Position numbers and translations under genes: made by a program. The notes below the pieces were generated by a model that did not search any database, was not told the DNA's origin, and was given only the letters and a program-made list of their open reading frames with translations. This document shows, piece after piece, positions 7,781 to 15,986 of a stretch of DNA of 52,151 bases. Each line of letters opens with the position of its first letter. The stretch's first letter is position 1. The DNA comes from Halobacillus alkaliphilus (lineage in GTDB: Bacteria > Bacillota > Bacilli > Bacillales > Halobacillaceae), in the NCBI RefSeq assembly GCF_900113125.1, contig NZ_FOOG01000011.1:43290-95440 (forward strand), written 5' to 3'.

Positions 7781-8886
7781 TTTATTTCCTCCTTTTGAAT
7801 AGCAGAGAGAGCCTGCTTCAAATCATCAATCAGATCGTCTTCATGTTCAGTACCTACGGAAAAGCGAAGCAGCCGGTCACAGATGCCGCGTTCTTCCCGT
7901 TCTTCTTTTGGAATATCCGCATGCGTCTGCGTTGCCGGGTACGTAATGAAGCTTTCGACTCCTCCGAGACTTTCGGCAAAAGAGATAACCGACAAATTCT
8001 CAAGAAAATCAGAGATGCTGGAAGGATCCTCCACACGGAATGAAATCATTCCTCCTTTTCCAGGGTAGAAGACTTCTCTTATCCCCGGATCGTTTCTTAA
8101 AAACTCAACAATGGCCTTCGCATTCGCCTGCTGTTTATCGAATCGAAGCGGCAGGGTCTTTAATCCTCTGATTAAGAGCCAACAGTCAAAAGGAGAGAGG
8201 ACGGCACCTGATGAATTTTGGAAGAAGGCGAGCTTCTCACAAATTTCTTCTCCTTTCGCAACGACAACGCCCGCTAATACATCGTTGTGCCCGCCAATAT
8301 ATTTGGTAGCGCTGTGGATCACGATGTCCGCTCCTAAGTCCAGAGGCTGCTGGAGGTAAGGCGTTAGGAATGTGTTATCGACGATGAGCAGAAGGTTGTG
8401 CTTCTTAGCAATCTTTGAAACTTCTTCAATATCCACTTCCTGCAGCAGCGGGTTGGTCGGCGTTTCAAGAAAGATGGCTTTTGTTTTTTCAGTAATGACA
8501 CTCTCAACATCCGTGAAATCAGAGTAGGTCGAATGGATCTGGTAAGCATCTGCGTAGTGTTCGAGTAAACGGTACGTGCCGCCGTAGATATCTTCCGCAA
8601 CGATCAATTCTTCATTTGCACGAAACAGGGAGAGGATCAACTGGATCGCTGCCATTCCTGAGCTGCAGGCGAAGGCTTGATCACCGTTCTCAAGCTGGGC
8701 CATGCCTTCTTCTAGAAGATGGCGTGTCGGGTTTTTGGTACGAGTATAATCATATCCGGTGGATACCCCGAGTGATTTGTGCTGATAAGCGGTAGATAAA
8801 TAGATGGGCGGATTCACAGCCCCTGTTTCTTCATCACTGTTATTGCCTAGCTGGGCTAAAATTGTTTCGATCCTGTTCCGTGCCAT
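7777..8886 (-). CDS. metI: Cystathionine gamma-synthase / O-acetylhomoserine thiolyase
   Basis: This PLP enzyme of about 369 residues closely resembles B. subtilis MetI in length and motifs: YDYTRTKNPTRHLLEEG, the SSGMAA glycine region, the PLP lysine in IHSATKYIGGHND, and the SLGGVESFITYPATQTHAD block. It condenses an acyl-homoserine with cysteine or sulfide. The start chosen is the ATG at 8886 (MARNRIETI), nine bases after GGAG. The earlier in-frame ATG at 8895 touches the Shine-Dalgarno sequence and is unlikely to be used. It is the first gene of the operon controlled by the upstream SAM riboswitch. Confidence 0.88.
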   Translation of the reverse strand: MARNRIETILAQLGNNSDEETGAVNPPIYLSTAYQHKSLGVSTGYDYTRTKNPTRHLLEEGMAQLENGDQAFACSSGMAAIQLILSLFRANEELIVAEDIYGGTYRLLEHYADAYQIHSTYSDFTDVESVITEKTKAIFLETPTNPLLQEVDIEEVSKIAKKHNLLLIVDNTFLTPYLQQPLDLGADIVIHSATKYIGGHNDVLAGVVVAKGEEICEKLAFFQNSSGAVLSPFDCWLLIRGLKTLPLRFDKQQANAKAIVEFLRNDPGIREVFYPGKGGMISFRVEDPSSISDFLENLSVISFAESLGGVESFITYPATQTHADIPKEEREERGICDRLLRFSVGTEHEDDLIDDLKQALSAIQKEEIK

Positions 8887-8916
8887 GGTGATCATCTCCT
8901 TCGTAAAAAAATGGAT

Positions 8917-8950
8917 ATAAAAAAGGACCTCCTTGAAGAAGAAGGTCCTT
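8917..8950 (-). terminator. Riboswitch expression-platform terminator
   Basis: On the minus strand AAAGGACCTTC and GAGGTCCTTTTTT form a stem with a T run, directly after the SAM-I aptamer and before metI. In the S-box mechanism it forms when SAM is bound. Confidence 0.85.
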
Positions 8951-8965
8951 TATGTATAAAGAGTC

Positions 8966-9068
8966 TCCTTATCGTCAAGGTATAACTACTACCTTCTGGA
9001 TTTAGCACCGTGCCAATGGCTGGTTGCTGAGGTATCAAAGGGCCAGTCCCTACACCTCTCTGGATAAG
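8966..9068 (-). ncRNA. SAM-I (S-box) riboswitch aptamer
   Basis: The minus strand reads the S-box core in order: CTTATCCAGAGAGGTG, then AGGGACTGGCCCT, then GATACCTCAGCAACCAG, then CACGGTGCTAAATCC, and closes with GATAAG, which pairs with the 5' CTTATC to form P1. This is the conserved SAM-I aptamer and sits in front of methionine genes, as expected. High SAM should favour the terminator and shut off metI-metC and the methyltransferase. Confidence 0.96.
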
Positions 9069-9070
9069 TT

Positions 9071-9099
9071 TTATTAATATGTAATTTTTGGAAAATCAA
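9071..9099 (-). promoter_or_regulatory. Possible promoter of the met operon
   Basis: On the minus strand TTGATT (9099-9094) and TAATAA (9076-9071) are separated by 17 bases. The predicted transcript start would fall very close to, or inside, the 5' strand of aptamer helix P1, so the real -10 may be a few bases upstream. From here to 9330 I see no gene. Confidence 0.3.
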
Positions 9100-9330
9100 C
9101 TGTTGAACACTTTACATGAAACGTATGCTTAAATCAAGAATTTTATTAAAAATTACTAAAAATTTCTTTCAAAAATTAGGTGATTATCATTTCGCTTGCG
9201 ATTTACAATACAGGAAAATAATTAAAGAATCAAGATAGTTTTCAGAAAAAAATCATTTTTCTAAAACTACTAACTTAATTTGAAAAGATCATTTAACCCC
9301 CAGTCCATCTAAAGACAGGGGGAAATGAAC

Positions 9331-9594
9331 TTATGCATATTGCTGAAGCTGTTTATACATTTGTTCGCCTTCTTTGTTCAGGACGTTACCTTTCCCGTGG
9401 CATTTCGAGCATTCTTTCACATAACTGGTTTCTTCGATGGCCATCTTCCAGGCTAGCGTCTCATTCGCATAGTTTACACGCTGGTAATGGTCCACAATTA
9501 AATTAGCTTTTCCATCATCATATTCCTTATAATTTCCAGATCCGTGACAGAGAGGGCATACATTATATAGAGTACTCACCGATTGAGTCTGCAT
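9331..9594 (-). CDS. Small zinc-binding protein with two DnaJ-type CxxCxGxG motifs
   Basis: This 87-residue protein has two zinc-ligand pairs of the DnaJ cysteine-rich type: CPLCHGSG near the N-terminus and CSKCHGKG about 45 residues later. Between them is a charged, probably helical linker. There is no J domain, signal peptide or membrane segment. One zinc ion bound by the four cysteines is the likely arrangement. The start chosen is the ATG at 9594, nine bases after AAGGAA; the GTG three codons upstream abuts the Shine-Dalgarno. Small proteins with such motifs include anti-TRAP and chaperone accessory proteins, but I cannot assign a role here. The gene stands alone. Confidence 0.7.
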   Translation of the reverse strand: MQTQSVSTLYNVCPLCHGSGNYKEYDDGKANLIVDHYQRVNYANETLAWKMAIEETSYVKECSKCHGKGNVLNKEGEQMYKQLQQYA

Positions 9595-9790
9595 TACGCT
9601 CACTTCCTTATAGTTTATTAGTATAAATTATGATTGATTTTACGTAATATTCAGTCTATTTGCAAGGTAATTTTCTGTTTTTTCCAAATATAAAAAAGAA
9701 AAAAAGTCTGCAGTGCTGATAGAATAAGGGTTCAAGTGATTTGTTAAGAAATTGTGAACGAGGGGATCACAGGGATATAAAAGTGGGGAA

Positions 9791-9829
9791 GTAATTAAAG
9801 AACCCCGATTGAGGGGGGGCTTTAATTAC
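9791..9829. terminator. Long hairpin, probable terminator of the YdhK remnant
   Basis: GTAATTAAAG and CTTTAATTAC are perfect complements around an inner CCCC/GGGG stem. The right arm overlaps the stop codon of the minus-strand remnant. The tail is AT-rich on both strands, so it may act in both directions. Confidence 0.6.
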
Positions 9830-10146
9830 TGTTCAGTTGATAATTCGGATTTTGTGTCCAACTTATGATTGGTCACTTCTTCTCCGTTCATTCCAGGCAT
9901 ATGGTCAGCGATGATCTGGGCCTTACTCCCTGGAGGGTAGGCTGGGTTTTCTGCTTCACGCAAACCTTCAGGTACCTCAGTTGAACCAGAGTGGTCCATA
10001 TCTTCATGTTCATCGTGACTCGATTCTGAAGAAGCGTTTTCCACATTTTTTGCTGGGTCACTGTTTTCCTCACTATCGATGCAAGCTCCTAACAGTAAAG
10101 CTTAGGCAAAGATGAGACTACCTAAAGCGAATGTTGAGTGTTTCAA
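9826..10146 (-). pseudogene. Decayed YdhK-type lipoprotein gene (DUF1541), premature stop plus internal deletion
   Basis: On the minus strand a TTG start at 10146, preceded by AAGGGG, opens a typical lipoprotein signal: KHSTFALGSLIFA, then a TAA stop at 10102-10104, then in the same frame ALLLGAC with the lipobox cysteine. The frame continues through MDHSGSTEVPEGLREAENP and YPPGSKAQIIADHMPGMNG, which match the first part of B. subtilis YdhK as I remember it. The sequence then jumps to VTNHK followed by TKSELS, which corresponds to the end of a DUF1541 repeat. YdhK-family proteins are near 200 residues with two such repeats; here about 70 residues remain. So there are two independent lesions: a stop in the signal peptide and a deletion. 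A 72-residue product from a GTG at 10044 is possible but would lack any signal peptide. Confidence 0.75.
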
Positions 10147-10411
10147 ATTTTTCCCCTTCCAAGAAAAAATGTTTAACAGATACGATAAAATATCCCCCGG
10201 GTGTTTATATGGAATCATTCGTTTTATTTTAAATTTTTACAATTGAATGTGCTGTGACCCCTGTTGTTTTTATTCAGGGGCTGCCGCTAAAGAGGAGAAT
10301 TGTTGCAGCGTTGCTTTGAAGGAAGGACGATCGAATGGCAGGTGGGGACGGCGCAATAGAGTGATTTCACGTCGGAATAGAATAGACCCACGGCGAATTA
10401 AAAGCAGGCGC

Positions 10412-10450
10412 CCCACAAGAAAAGCCACCGGGATCTGTAACCCCGATGGC
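10412..10450 (-). terminator. Terminator of the CAP-domain gene
   Basis: On the minus strand GCCATCGGG and CCCGGTGGC (10450-10424) form the stem and TTTTCTT follows. It lies about 20 bases past the stop codon of the CAP-domain gene. Confidence 0.8.
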
Positions 10451-10468
10451 TGTTATGCATCAATCTAT

Positions 10469-11251
10469 TTATTTACCAATGAACATCTGAGTCCAGTAGT
10501 TTCCGTTTTCTACATAACCGACCCCGATATGAGTGAAGTCCGGATTCATGATGTTTTTACGGTGACCTTCACTATTCATCCATCCTTCCACCACTTGTTC
10601 AGGAGAAGTCTGTCCCATGGCGATATTTTCACCAGCCGTACGGTAGTCAATACCATAGTCTTTCATCATGTCAAAAGGAGATCCGTACGTTGGGCTTGTA
10701 TGAGAAAAGTAGTCATTTTTCTGCATATCAAGAGACTTGTCTCCCGCGACGCCACTTAACTCTGTATCAAGTGTAAGAGGGGTTAGTCCCTGCTTCGCAC
10801 GTTCTTGATTAGTCAGTTCAACGACTTGCTGTTCAAAAGCTGAAATTTCAGATTGATCTGCTTGATCTGTCGTGTTTTCTTGTGGAACGGCCTGTTCGGA
10901 CGGCTGCTCCTGCTGTTCTGGCTGAGCTTCAGGTGCTTGCTGTTTAGGTTCTGCCGGTTCTTCTTTTACCGGTTGGTCCTGAACGGGTTCCGTTGGCTGT
11001 TCATATTTCTGTTCTGGTGGAGCCTGAGTTTGGAATTGTTTTAGAAGAGACTGGATATCTACTTGCTGGATATTCTGACTCTTTAAGGCTTCTTCATTTT
11101 GATGCACCCAGTTCACAACATCTTCTATATGAATATTTCCTTGCTGCAATTTATAAGACTCGCTTTCTCCTGAAGATGCAAGAGAGGTTGCTGGAGAAGC
11201 TAGTAATGATAGTACGAGTGCTCCTGATATAATCACTGATTTGCCTTTCAT
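10469..11251 (-). CDS. Secreted CAP (SCP/PR-1) domain protein, YkwD type
   Basis: This 260-residue protein has a Sec signal peptide (residues 1 to about 26, cleavage near SLASSG), a low-complexity Pro/Gln/Glu-rich linker (about residues 75-130), and a C-terminal CAP domain (about 140-260). CAP landmarks are LTNQERAKQGL, the conserved histidine in DYFSHTSPTYGSPFDMM, AGENIAMG, GWMNSEGHRKNIMNP and HIGVGYV. The order matches the Bacillus YkwD group. CAP proteins of Bacillus are extracellular; their biochemical role is not settled. AAGGAGG precedes the ATG. It is transcribed alone and ends in its own terminator. The acidic linker suits a high-salt exterior. Confidence 0.88.
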   Translation of the reverse strand: MKGKSVIISGALVLSLLASPATSLASSGESESYKLQQGNIHIEDVVNWVHQNEEALKSQNIQQVDIQSLLKQFQTQAPPEQKYEQPTEPVQDQPVKEEPAEPKQQAPEAQPEQQEQPSEQAVPQENTTDQADQSEISAFEQQVVELTNQERAKQGLTPLTLDTELSGVAGDKSLDMQKNDYFSHTSPTYGSPFDMMKDYGIDYRTAGENIAMGQTSPEQVVEGWMNSEGHRKNIMNPDFTHIGVGYVENGNYWTQMFIGK

Positions 11252-11625
11252 ATTCGAATTCCTCCTTGAAAGTTATGTTTTTGGAACACCTTCATCCTAT
11301 CATCCTGTTTTTGTAATAATATTGGATCTATTTGGTAAACAAGAAACGAGAGAGACTCTGCACATTCTTAAAGGAAAATTTTGTTTAAGCGAAAGTAAAT
11401 AAATCTATAATTCTTGCGAAATTAAAGTATATTCATGCGAGCAGTTAAATAAATCTTCTGTTGGTATTTTTATCATTTAGTAGTATAAATTAGCGGGAAT
11501 CGACGGTTGACAGGGGCCTGAAACTGTTGTGATTTTTACAAATATGTCTGGGATGTTACCTCCCTAAACGGAGAAAAATCTTAAGACTACCTGACTAAAT
11601 AAAAGGGAACGGAACAGAAGAAAGG
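11252..11625. other. Intergenic region between divergent genes
   Basis: No open frame with a ribosome binding site is seen. A possible plus-strand promoter is TTGGTA, 17 bases, TATAAA around 11461-11490. TTGACA at 11508 has no convincing -10 partner. Nothing else stands out. Confidence 0.3.
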
Positions 11626-11634
11626 ATGAGACAG

Positions 11635-12390
11635 ATGAAATTAGAAGGAAAAATAGCACTAGTTACAGGCGGCTCAAGAGGACTCGGGAAAGTCATCAGT
11701 AAATATCTCGCTGCTGAAGGAGCGCGAGTGGTGGTGAATTACGGAAGAAATCCGGATCCGGCCAATGAAACCGTGGAAGAAATAAAGGGAAAAGACGGAG
11801 AAGCCATCGCTGTACAGGCTGATATCACCGATGAGGACTCGGTGGACGATCTCATTCGTAAGGTTCAGGAATCATATGGTGAGAATATAGATATTGTGGT
11901 TAACAATGCTTCGGGACCTCAACCGGAGTACTCCCTTGAGGAAAATACATGGGAAACGTACATGGATCAGCTTCAGTTTTTTGTTAAAGCGCCATTAATT
12001 CTAACAAAAGCGGTTATGCCAGGCATGAAGGAGAACCAATATGGCCGTATTATTAATATTGGCAGTGAAGTTGTCCAGCTTGGAAATGCCAATTTCTCAA
12101 ACTATGTAACAGCTAAATCAGCCATGATTGGCATGACCCGTTCCTGGGCAAATGAACTTGGACCACACGGTATTAATGTGAACCTTGTCAATCCGGGTTT
12201 TATTCCTGTAGAGAGACATGGGGAGGTAGATCCTTCTACTCTGGAGGGTTACAGCAGCCAACTGCCTCTTCGACGTATGGGGAAACCTGAAGACATTGCT
12301 AATTCAGTCGTTTTCTTGGCCTCTAACGACTCTCAATTTATTACAGGCCAATCCATCTCTGTTAATGGAGGAAACACATTTGGTGTTTAA
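11635..12390 (+). CDS. Short-chain dehydrogenase/reductase (FabG-like)
   Basis: This 251-residue classical SDR has the nucleotide-binding TGGSRGLG at the N-terminus, NNASG in place of NNAG, the catalytic serine in IINIGSE, and Tyr/Lys in NYVTAKS. The C-terminal ITGQSISVNGG is typical of 3-oxoacyl-ACP reductase-like members. The substrate cannot be deduced. The start chosen is the ATG at 11635 (MKLEGKIALVTGG), nine bases after AAGG; the ATG at 11626 adjoins the Shine-Dalgarno. The gene appears monocistronic; the next gene starts 91 bases downstream. Confidence 0.85.
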   Translation: MKLEGKIALVTGGSRGLGKVISKYLAAEGARVVVNYGRNPDPANETVEEIKGKDGEAIAVQADITDEDSVDDLIRKVQESYGENIDIVVNNASGPQPEYSLEENTWETYMDQLQFFVKAPLILTKAVMPGMKENQYGRIINIGSEVVQLGNANFSNYVTAKSAMIGMTRSWANELGPHGINVNLVNPGFIPVERHGEVDPSTLEGYSSQLPLRRMGKPEDIANSVVFLASNDSQFITGQSISVNGGNTFGV

Positions 12391-12481
12391 TGAAGTTCCA
12401 CTCTTTTCTGAGTAACCTTTTTCCAAACGGAACGTCAAATTCTATATAGGAGAACAAAATCCATGTACGGGAGGGCGTTCA

Positions 12482-12820
12482 ATGAAAGATGGGAAGCTCA
12501 GGTTGCTGATGCTCGGAATCCTGATCGGCGCGAGCAGTTACGGCTGCGAAAATAGACAGCCAATTGAGCCGCCTCAGGAGGACCCGGTAGAAAACATGGA
12601 AGAAGAAGTATTAGAGAATGAAGAATCTTCTTCGAATCAACCCAGGGAAAATTCGCGGGGAAGTATGATAGCTAACGATGAAGAAATCATCGAAATGTTA
12701 AAAGCTTCTGGTGAGCTTAAAGATAATGCCACTGCAGCGGAAATAGAGAGAGCACTTCAGGACTACCTTGGAGGCAAAGCTCAAAAAATAAAAAGTGAAC
12801 CAGACTGCCCTAAAGGCTGA
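12482..12820 (+). CDS. Small acidic lipoprotein-like protein, function unknown
   Basis: This 112-residue protein begins with a basic N-terminus and a hydrophobic stretch, KLRLLMLGILIGASSYGC, that resembles a lipoprotein signal, although SYGC is a weak lipobox because the -3 position is serine and -2 is tyrosine. The rest is very acidic (NMEEEVLENEESSS) with a C-terminal helical segment ATAAEIERALQDYL. It would be anchored outside the membrane if processed. GGGAGG lies upstream of the ATG. I do not recognise a family. Its 3' end lies inside the terminator stem. Confidence 0.6.
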   Translation: MKDGKLRLLMLGILIGASSYGCENRQPIEPPQEDPVENMEEEVLENEESSSNQPRENSRGSMIANDEEIIEMLKASGELKDNATAAEIERALQDYLGGKAQKIKSEPDCPKG

Positions 12821-12850
12821 AAAGGCCACTGGACACGTGTTGGTTCACTT
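12793..12850 (+). terminator. Terminator overlapping the end of the lipoprotein-like gene
   Basis: AAGTGAACCA and TGGTTCACTT pair perfectly across a 38-base loop that itself can fold (GCC and GGC pairs). A T-rich tail follows, including a run of nine T. The left arm is coding sequence. Confidence 0.75.
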
Positions 12851-12933
12851 TTCTTACTTTTTTTTTTAACGGTCAGAATCGTACAGCGCATATGGTTGAG
12901 TAGCCCAGGCGATTAGAGAATACGTTTATTTTC

Positions 12934-14550
12934 TTAGATAATATCGGCTGCAGCTGCAGCCGAGACAGTTTGGTCAGCTTCGCTGAAATTTGAGTGGAGG
13001 GACGCAGCAAGAATAATAAAAAGCATTATATCATTATGAGCAGCTGGCGTGCCCGTATCCAGACTGGAGAATGAGCGGTTATGAATCCCGGGCTCATTTT
13101 CAACTTTTCTATGTCCTGTGCCAATCTCATAGAGAAATACACGAAGTTGTTCATCATCAGTTAAAGCTCCTGGATCTTTGTCCGTGTGCATCAGCCTTTT
13201 CCACTGAAGATGTATCTTTTTTCCTTTAACCGTTTGGGGACGATAAGCAAATGCCAGTACGAGGAAGAGGACTCCAAGAACGATGAATACAAACATCCAT
13301 GCAGCCAGTTGGTAGATGCCAAAGAGAATGGCCAACGTTCCAGCAAGACCGGTAAAACCTCTCCATTTATTCATGCTCTCGTAAAGATCCTGAGCATCAA
13401 TTTCCTTTTTAACAGTCCTTTTCCATAAATTAAAATCTTTCTGGTACTGCTCGTGGTTTGACTTGTCAGCCGTGTATTCATGAATATCCTCGAAATGAAA
13501 TGTGCCATTTCCTCCAACTTCATCAAACAGCCATGAGAGGAGAATAGTCTCGTGTTCATAGTCCGTATTCCGATGAATAACCTGGAATTCCTGATCCGAT
13601 TTTTGCTTGACGTATCCTTTCCGGACTAGCTCAAGAATGGAAGCGGTGAGGGAACGGATTGTCAGGTTACGGTGGTTTTGAAAATACAGGGTGGCCGGCA
13701 GGCTCATTTCCTCTTCCGGTACAAAGGATAAAGAGTTCAGCTGGCGGTCAACTTCCCGCTGGTTTGAACGATAGCGGCTCACCGCATAGCCGGCCATTAC
13801 TATGCCGGCAGCTATAAACAAAGCCAGCGCATAAGGAGCAATCTGTTTTAAAGTGTTTTGGCGATTTTCTTCGGCAGCGGCTTCAGCGGCCATACTTTCC
13901 TTTTCAGACTGAATCGTTCCGCTTATATCTTCGTTAGAGACCGGTCCGGCAGAAAATAAGGAAGAAGGATAGGCAGCCCTGACCTCCATGTTCTCTCCAC
14001 TGGAAACATAGCCCAGATCAAACTGGACCACTCCTCCGTCTTCAATTTGCTCGGTTCCATAGGCGGTGTGATACCCGAGGGCCAGTACATCTTCTGTCTT
14101 GGACGGGGGATGAATGCTGACTGAAAAACTTTCATAGGCCGACTCATTCGTTTCATCAAAGAAAGACCAGTAAAACTGTGCTCGGTCAGCATATACTTCG
14201 ACCCCATCTTCAATTAGATAGGTTAACGTAACCGTAATGGTTTCATCCTTACCACTCCGGTATATTTTATAGGTCTGATCTTCGCCTTCCACCTTTAAAT
14301 TCTGTTTTTTCTCATATGCTTGCACATTCGTGATTTTGGTTCCTTCTTTTGCATACAAGGTGCGAGTTATGCCGTTAAACTCTCCGTCAAAAGCATACGT
14401 ATGTTTTTCTCCTACTTTCACATCCCCATTTTTCTGGAGTTCGACGTCAATGGTTGTTTTTGTAATGGAGTACTCGACAGCCAATGCCTGAAGAGGAAGA
14501 ACGAGAAGAATAACTGCAGCAAATAGAATGGGAAGTGTTTTTTTCATCAT
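12934..14550 (-). CDS. DUF2207 membrane protein
   Basis: This 538-residue protein has a signal peptide (residues 1-24, ending LQALA), an extracellular beta-rich domain (about 25-210) typical of DUF2207 (VEYSITKTTIDVELQKNGDV, TRTLYAKEG, QFYWSFFDETNE), a membrane segment near 235-255, a cytoplasmic region with a winged-helix-like part (TASILELVRKGYVK), and two more membrane segments near 400-440. It ends in an unusual low-complexity tail (VSAAAAADII). The function of DUF2207 proteins is unknown. The start is ATG-ATG behind AAGGTGG. It is transcribed alone, divergent from the GntR operon. Confidence 0.82.
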   Translation of the reverse strand: MMKKTLPILFAAVILLVLPLQALAVEYSITKTTIDVELQKNGDVKVGEKHTYAFDGEFNGITRTLYAKEGTKITNVQAYEKKQNLKVEGEDQTYKIYRSGKDETITVTLTYLIEDGVEVYADRAQFYWSFFDETNESAYESFSVSIHPPSKTEDVLALGYHTAYGTEQIEDGGVVQFDLGYVSSGENMEVRAAYPSSLFSAGPVSNEDISGTIQSEKESMAAEAAAEENRQNTLKQIAPYALALFIAAGIVMAGYAVSRYRSNQREVDRQLNSLSFVPEEEMSLPATLYFQNHRNLTIRSLTASILELVRKGYVKQKSDQEFQVIHRNTDYEHETILLSWLFDEVGGNGTFHFEDIHEYTADKSNHEQYQKDFNLWKRTVKKEIDAQDLYESMNKWRGFTGLAGTLAILFGIYQLAAWMFVFIVLGVLFLVLAFAYRPQTVKGKKIHLQWKRLMHTDKDPGALTDDEQLRVFLYEIGTGHRKVENEPGIHNRSFSSLDTGTPAAHNDIMLFIILAASLHSNFSEADQTVSAAAAADII

Positions 14551-14624
14551 GATCCACCTTCTTTCTTCTTAAGTAATACGTCGATTCAAAGCCGTAAGTT
14601 TCATAAAAATTGACAAAGGACAAG

Positions 14625-14653
14625 TTGATTTTTGCAAGTAGCAGTAATATACT
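14625..14653 (+). promoter_or_regulatory. Promoter and probable operator of the GntR/ABC operon
   Basis: TTGATT (14625-14630), 17 bases, TATACT (14648-14653). The -10 overlaps an imperfect dyad, GTAG...CTAC, at 14638-14655. Operons of this type are usually repressed by their own first gene product, so this dyad is the likely binding site of the GntR protein encoded just downstream. Confidence 0.5.
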
Positions 14654-14697
14654 ACATTACAACACTAATGCACCAATTTAGAGAGGAAGGGGAGCAA

Positions 14698-15084
14698 GTG
14701 ATTCTTAACACCGATGGAACGAAGCCGATTTACTTGCAGATAGCTGATTGGATCGAAAATGAAATCCTGAACGGCGATTTGGCGGAGGATAAGAAAGTAT
14801 ATTCTCAATATAAGCTTGCGGATATGTATAACATTAATCCGGCTACAGCCGCCAAAGGGCTCACGAAGCTTGCCGAGGAAGGAATTCTTTACGACAGGCG
14901 CGGAATCGGAAAATTTGTCTCCTCCGAAGCGATAAAAATCATCAAAGATAAACGGAAAAACCATACACTTAAAAGTATGGTGGAAGACCTTGTTCAAGAG
15001 GCTGAACGACTCGATATGTCAGAAACAGAACTTATTTTACTGATAAAGGAAACAAAGAGTAGAAACAAAGGGGGAGAAGAATGA
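14698..15084 (+). CDS. GntR-family regulator, YtrA subfamily
   Basis: This 128-residue protein has an N-terminal winged helix (PIYLQIADWIENEIL, then YSQYKLADMYNINPATAAKGLTKLAEEGILYDRRGIGKFV). It has only a short C-terminal helical tail, the hallmark of the YtrA subfamily, which lacks a large effector domain. The start chosen is the GTG at 14698 behind GGAAGGGGAG; upstream in-frame codons lie over the promoter. It overlaps the ABC ATPase gene by four bases. By analogy with B. subtilis YtrA it should repress its own operon; envelope-active antibiotics are the known inducers there. Confidence 0.85.
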   Translation: MILNTDGTKPIYLQIADWIENEILNGDLAEDKKVYSQYKLADMYNINPATAAKGLTKLAEEGILYDRRGIGKFVSSEAIKIIKDKRKNHTLKSMVEDLVQEAERLDMSETELILLIKETKSRNKGGEE

Positions 15085-15986
15085 AGATCATTGAATGCAG
15101 GCAATTAACGAAAGCTTATAGGGGGTTCAATGCTCTCGACCAGCTTTCCTGCACAATTGAAGAGAATAAGCTGGTTGGATTGGTCGGAAGAAATGGCGCA
15201 GGCAAGACAACGCTTATGAAAATTTTAAGCGGCATGCTTAAGGGAACGTCCGGAGAAGTGAAGGTGTTTTCTCACCGCCCTTTTAACAGTCTGCTCGTAT
15301 CTGCCAATTCTATCTTTATTGACGACCAAATGAACTTTCCAACAGCCCTTTCCCTGGCGGAAATTCTGGAGGAATCCTCCCGGTTTTACGAGCATTGGAA
15401 TGAGGAGCTGGCTTGGCATTTGTTTGATTATTTCGGCTTTCACAAAAAGGAGCATCATAAAAATCTATCAAAAGGGAAAGAAAGTACATTCAATATGATT
15501 GTCGGACTTGCGGCCCGCTGTCCGCTTACTATTTTTGATGAACCGACCACCGGCATGGATGCGGCCGTGCGCAAGGATTTTTACCGGATCCTGCTCAAAG
15601 ACTATCTCGCTTACCCACGTACCATTCTTCTATCCACTCATCATTTAGAAGAAGTGGAGGATCAATTGGAAGAGGTATTGCTGCTGGACCGGGGAAAGAA
15701 AGTACTTCATATGTCTATCGAAGAACTGAGAGAGCTTGCAATAGGATTGAAAGGAAAGCGAGAGATACTGGCTCCGTTTTTAGCTGACCGCAATCCCATT
15801 TATACAGAAGTTTTTGGGATGGGGGACGAGTATATCGTTACAAGAAATAACTTTTCTCAGAAAGAAAAACAGGAAATGAAGCGTGAGGGAATTCAATTTT
15901 CAGGCGTTTCCGCGAGTGATCTATGTATTTACTTAACTACTTCAGAATCTCAAAAAAGGAGGACTTTAGATGACATCCTTAACTGA
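15081..15986 (+). CDS. ABC transporter ATPase, YtrB-like
   Basis: This 301-residue ATPase has Walker A GRNGAGKT, Walker B LTIFDEP with the D-loop TTGMD, and the switch histidine in LSTHHLEE. The signature motif is degenerate, LSKGKES rather than LSGGQ, as in some YtrB-type subunits. The C-terminal ~80 residues are an extra domain. It pairs with the adjacent permease. It is translated from a four-base overlap with the GntR gene and overlaps the permease gene by 17 bases. Confidence 0.88.
   Translation: MKIIECRQLTKAYRGFNALDQLSCTIEENKLVGLVGRNGAGKTTLMKILSGMLKGTSGEVKVFSHRPFNSLLVSANSIFIDDQMNFPTALSLAEILEESSRFYEHWNEELAWHLFDYFGFHKKEHHKNLSKGKESTFNMIVGLAARCPLTIFDEPTTGMDAAVRKDFYRILLKDYLAYPRTILLSTHHLEEVEDQLEEVLLLDRGKKVLHMSIEELRELAIGLKGKREILAPFLADRNPIYTEVFGMGDEYIVTRNNFSQKEKQEMKREGIQFSGVSASDLCIYLTTSESQKRRTLDDILN

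Noticed and set aside
10247-10759. Plus-strand frame starting MCCDPCCFYSG, opposite the CAP-domain gene
   Set aside because: No ribosome binding site. It runs through the CAP-gene terminator and then antisense to the gene. The Cys- and Arg-rich start is odd but unsupported.
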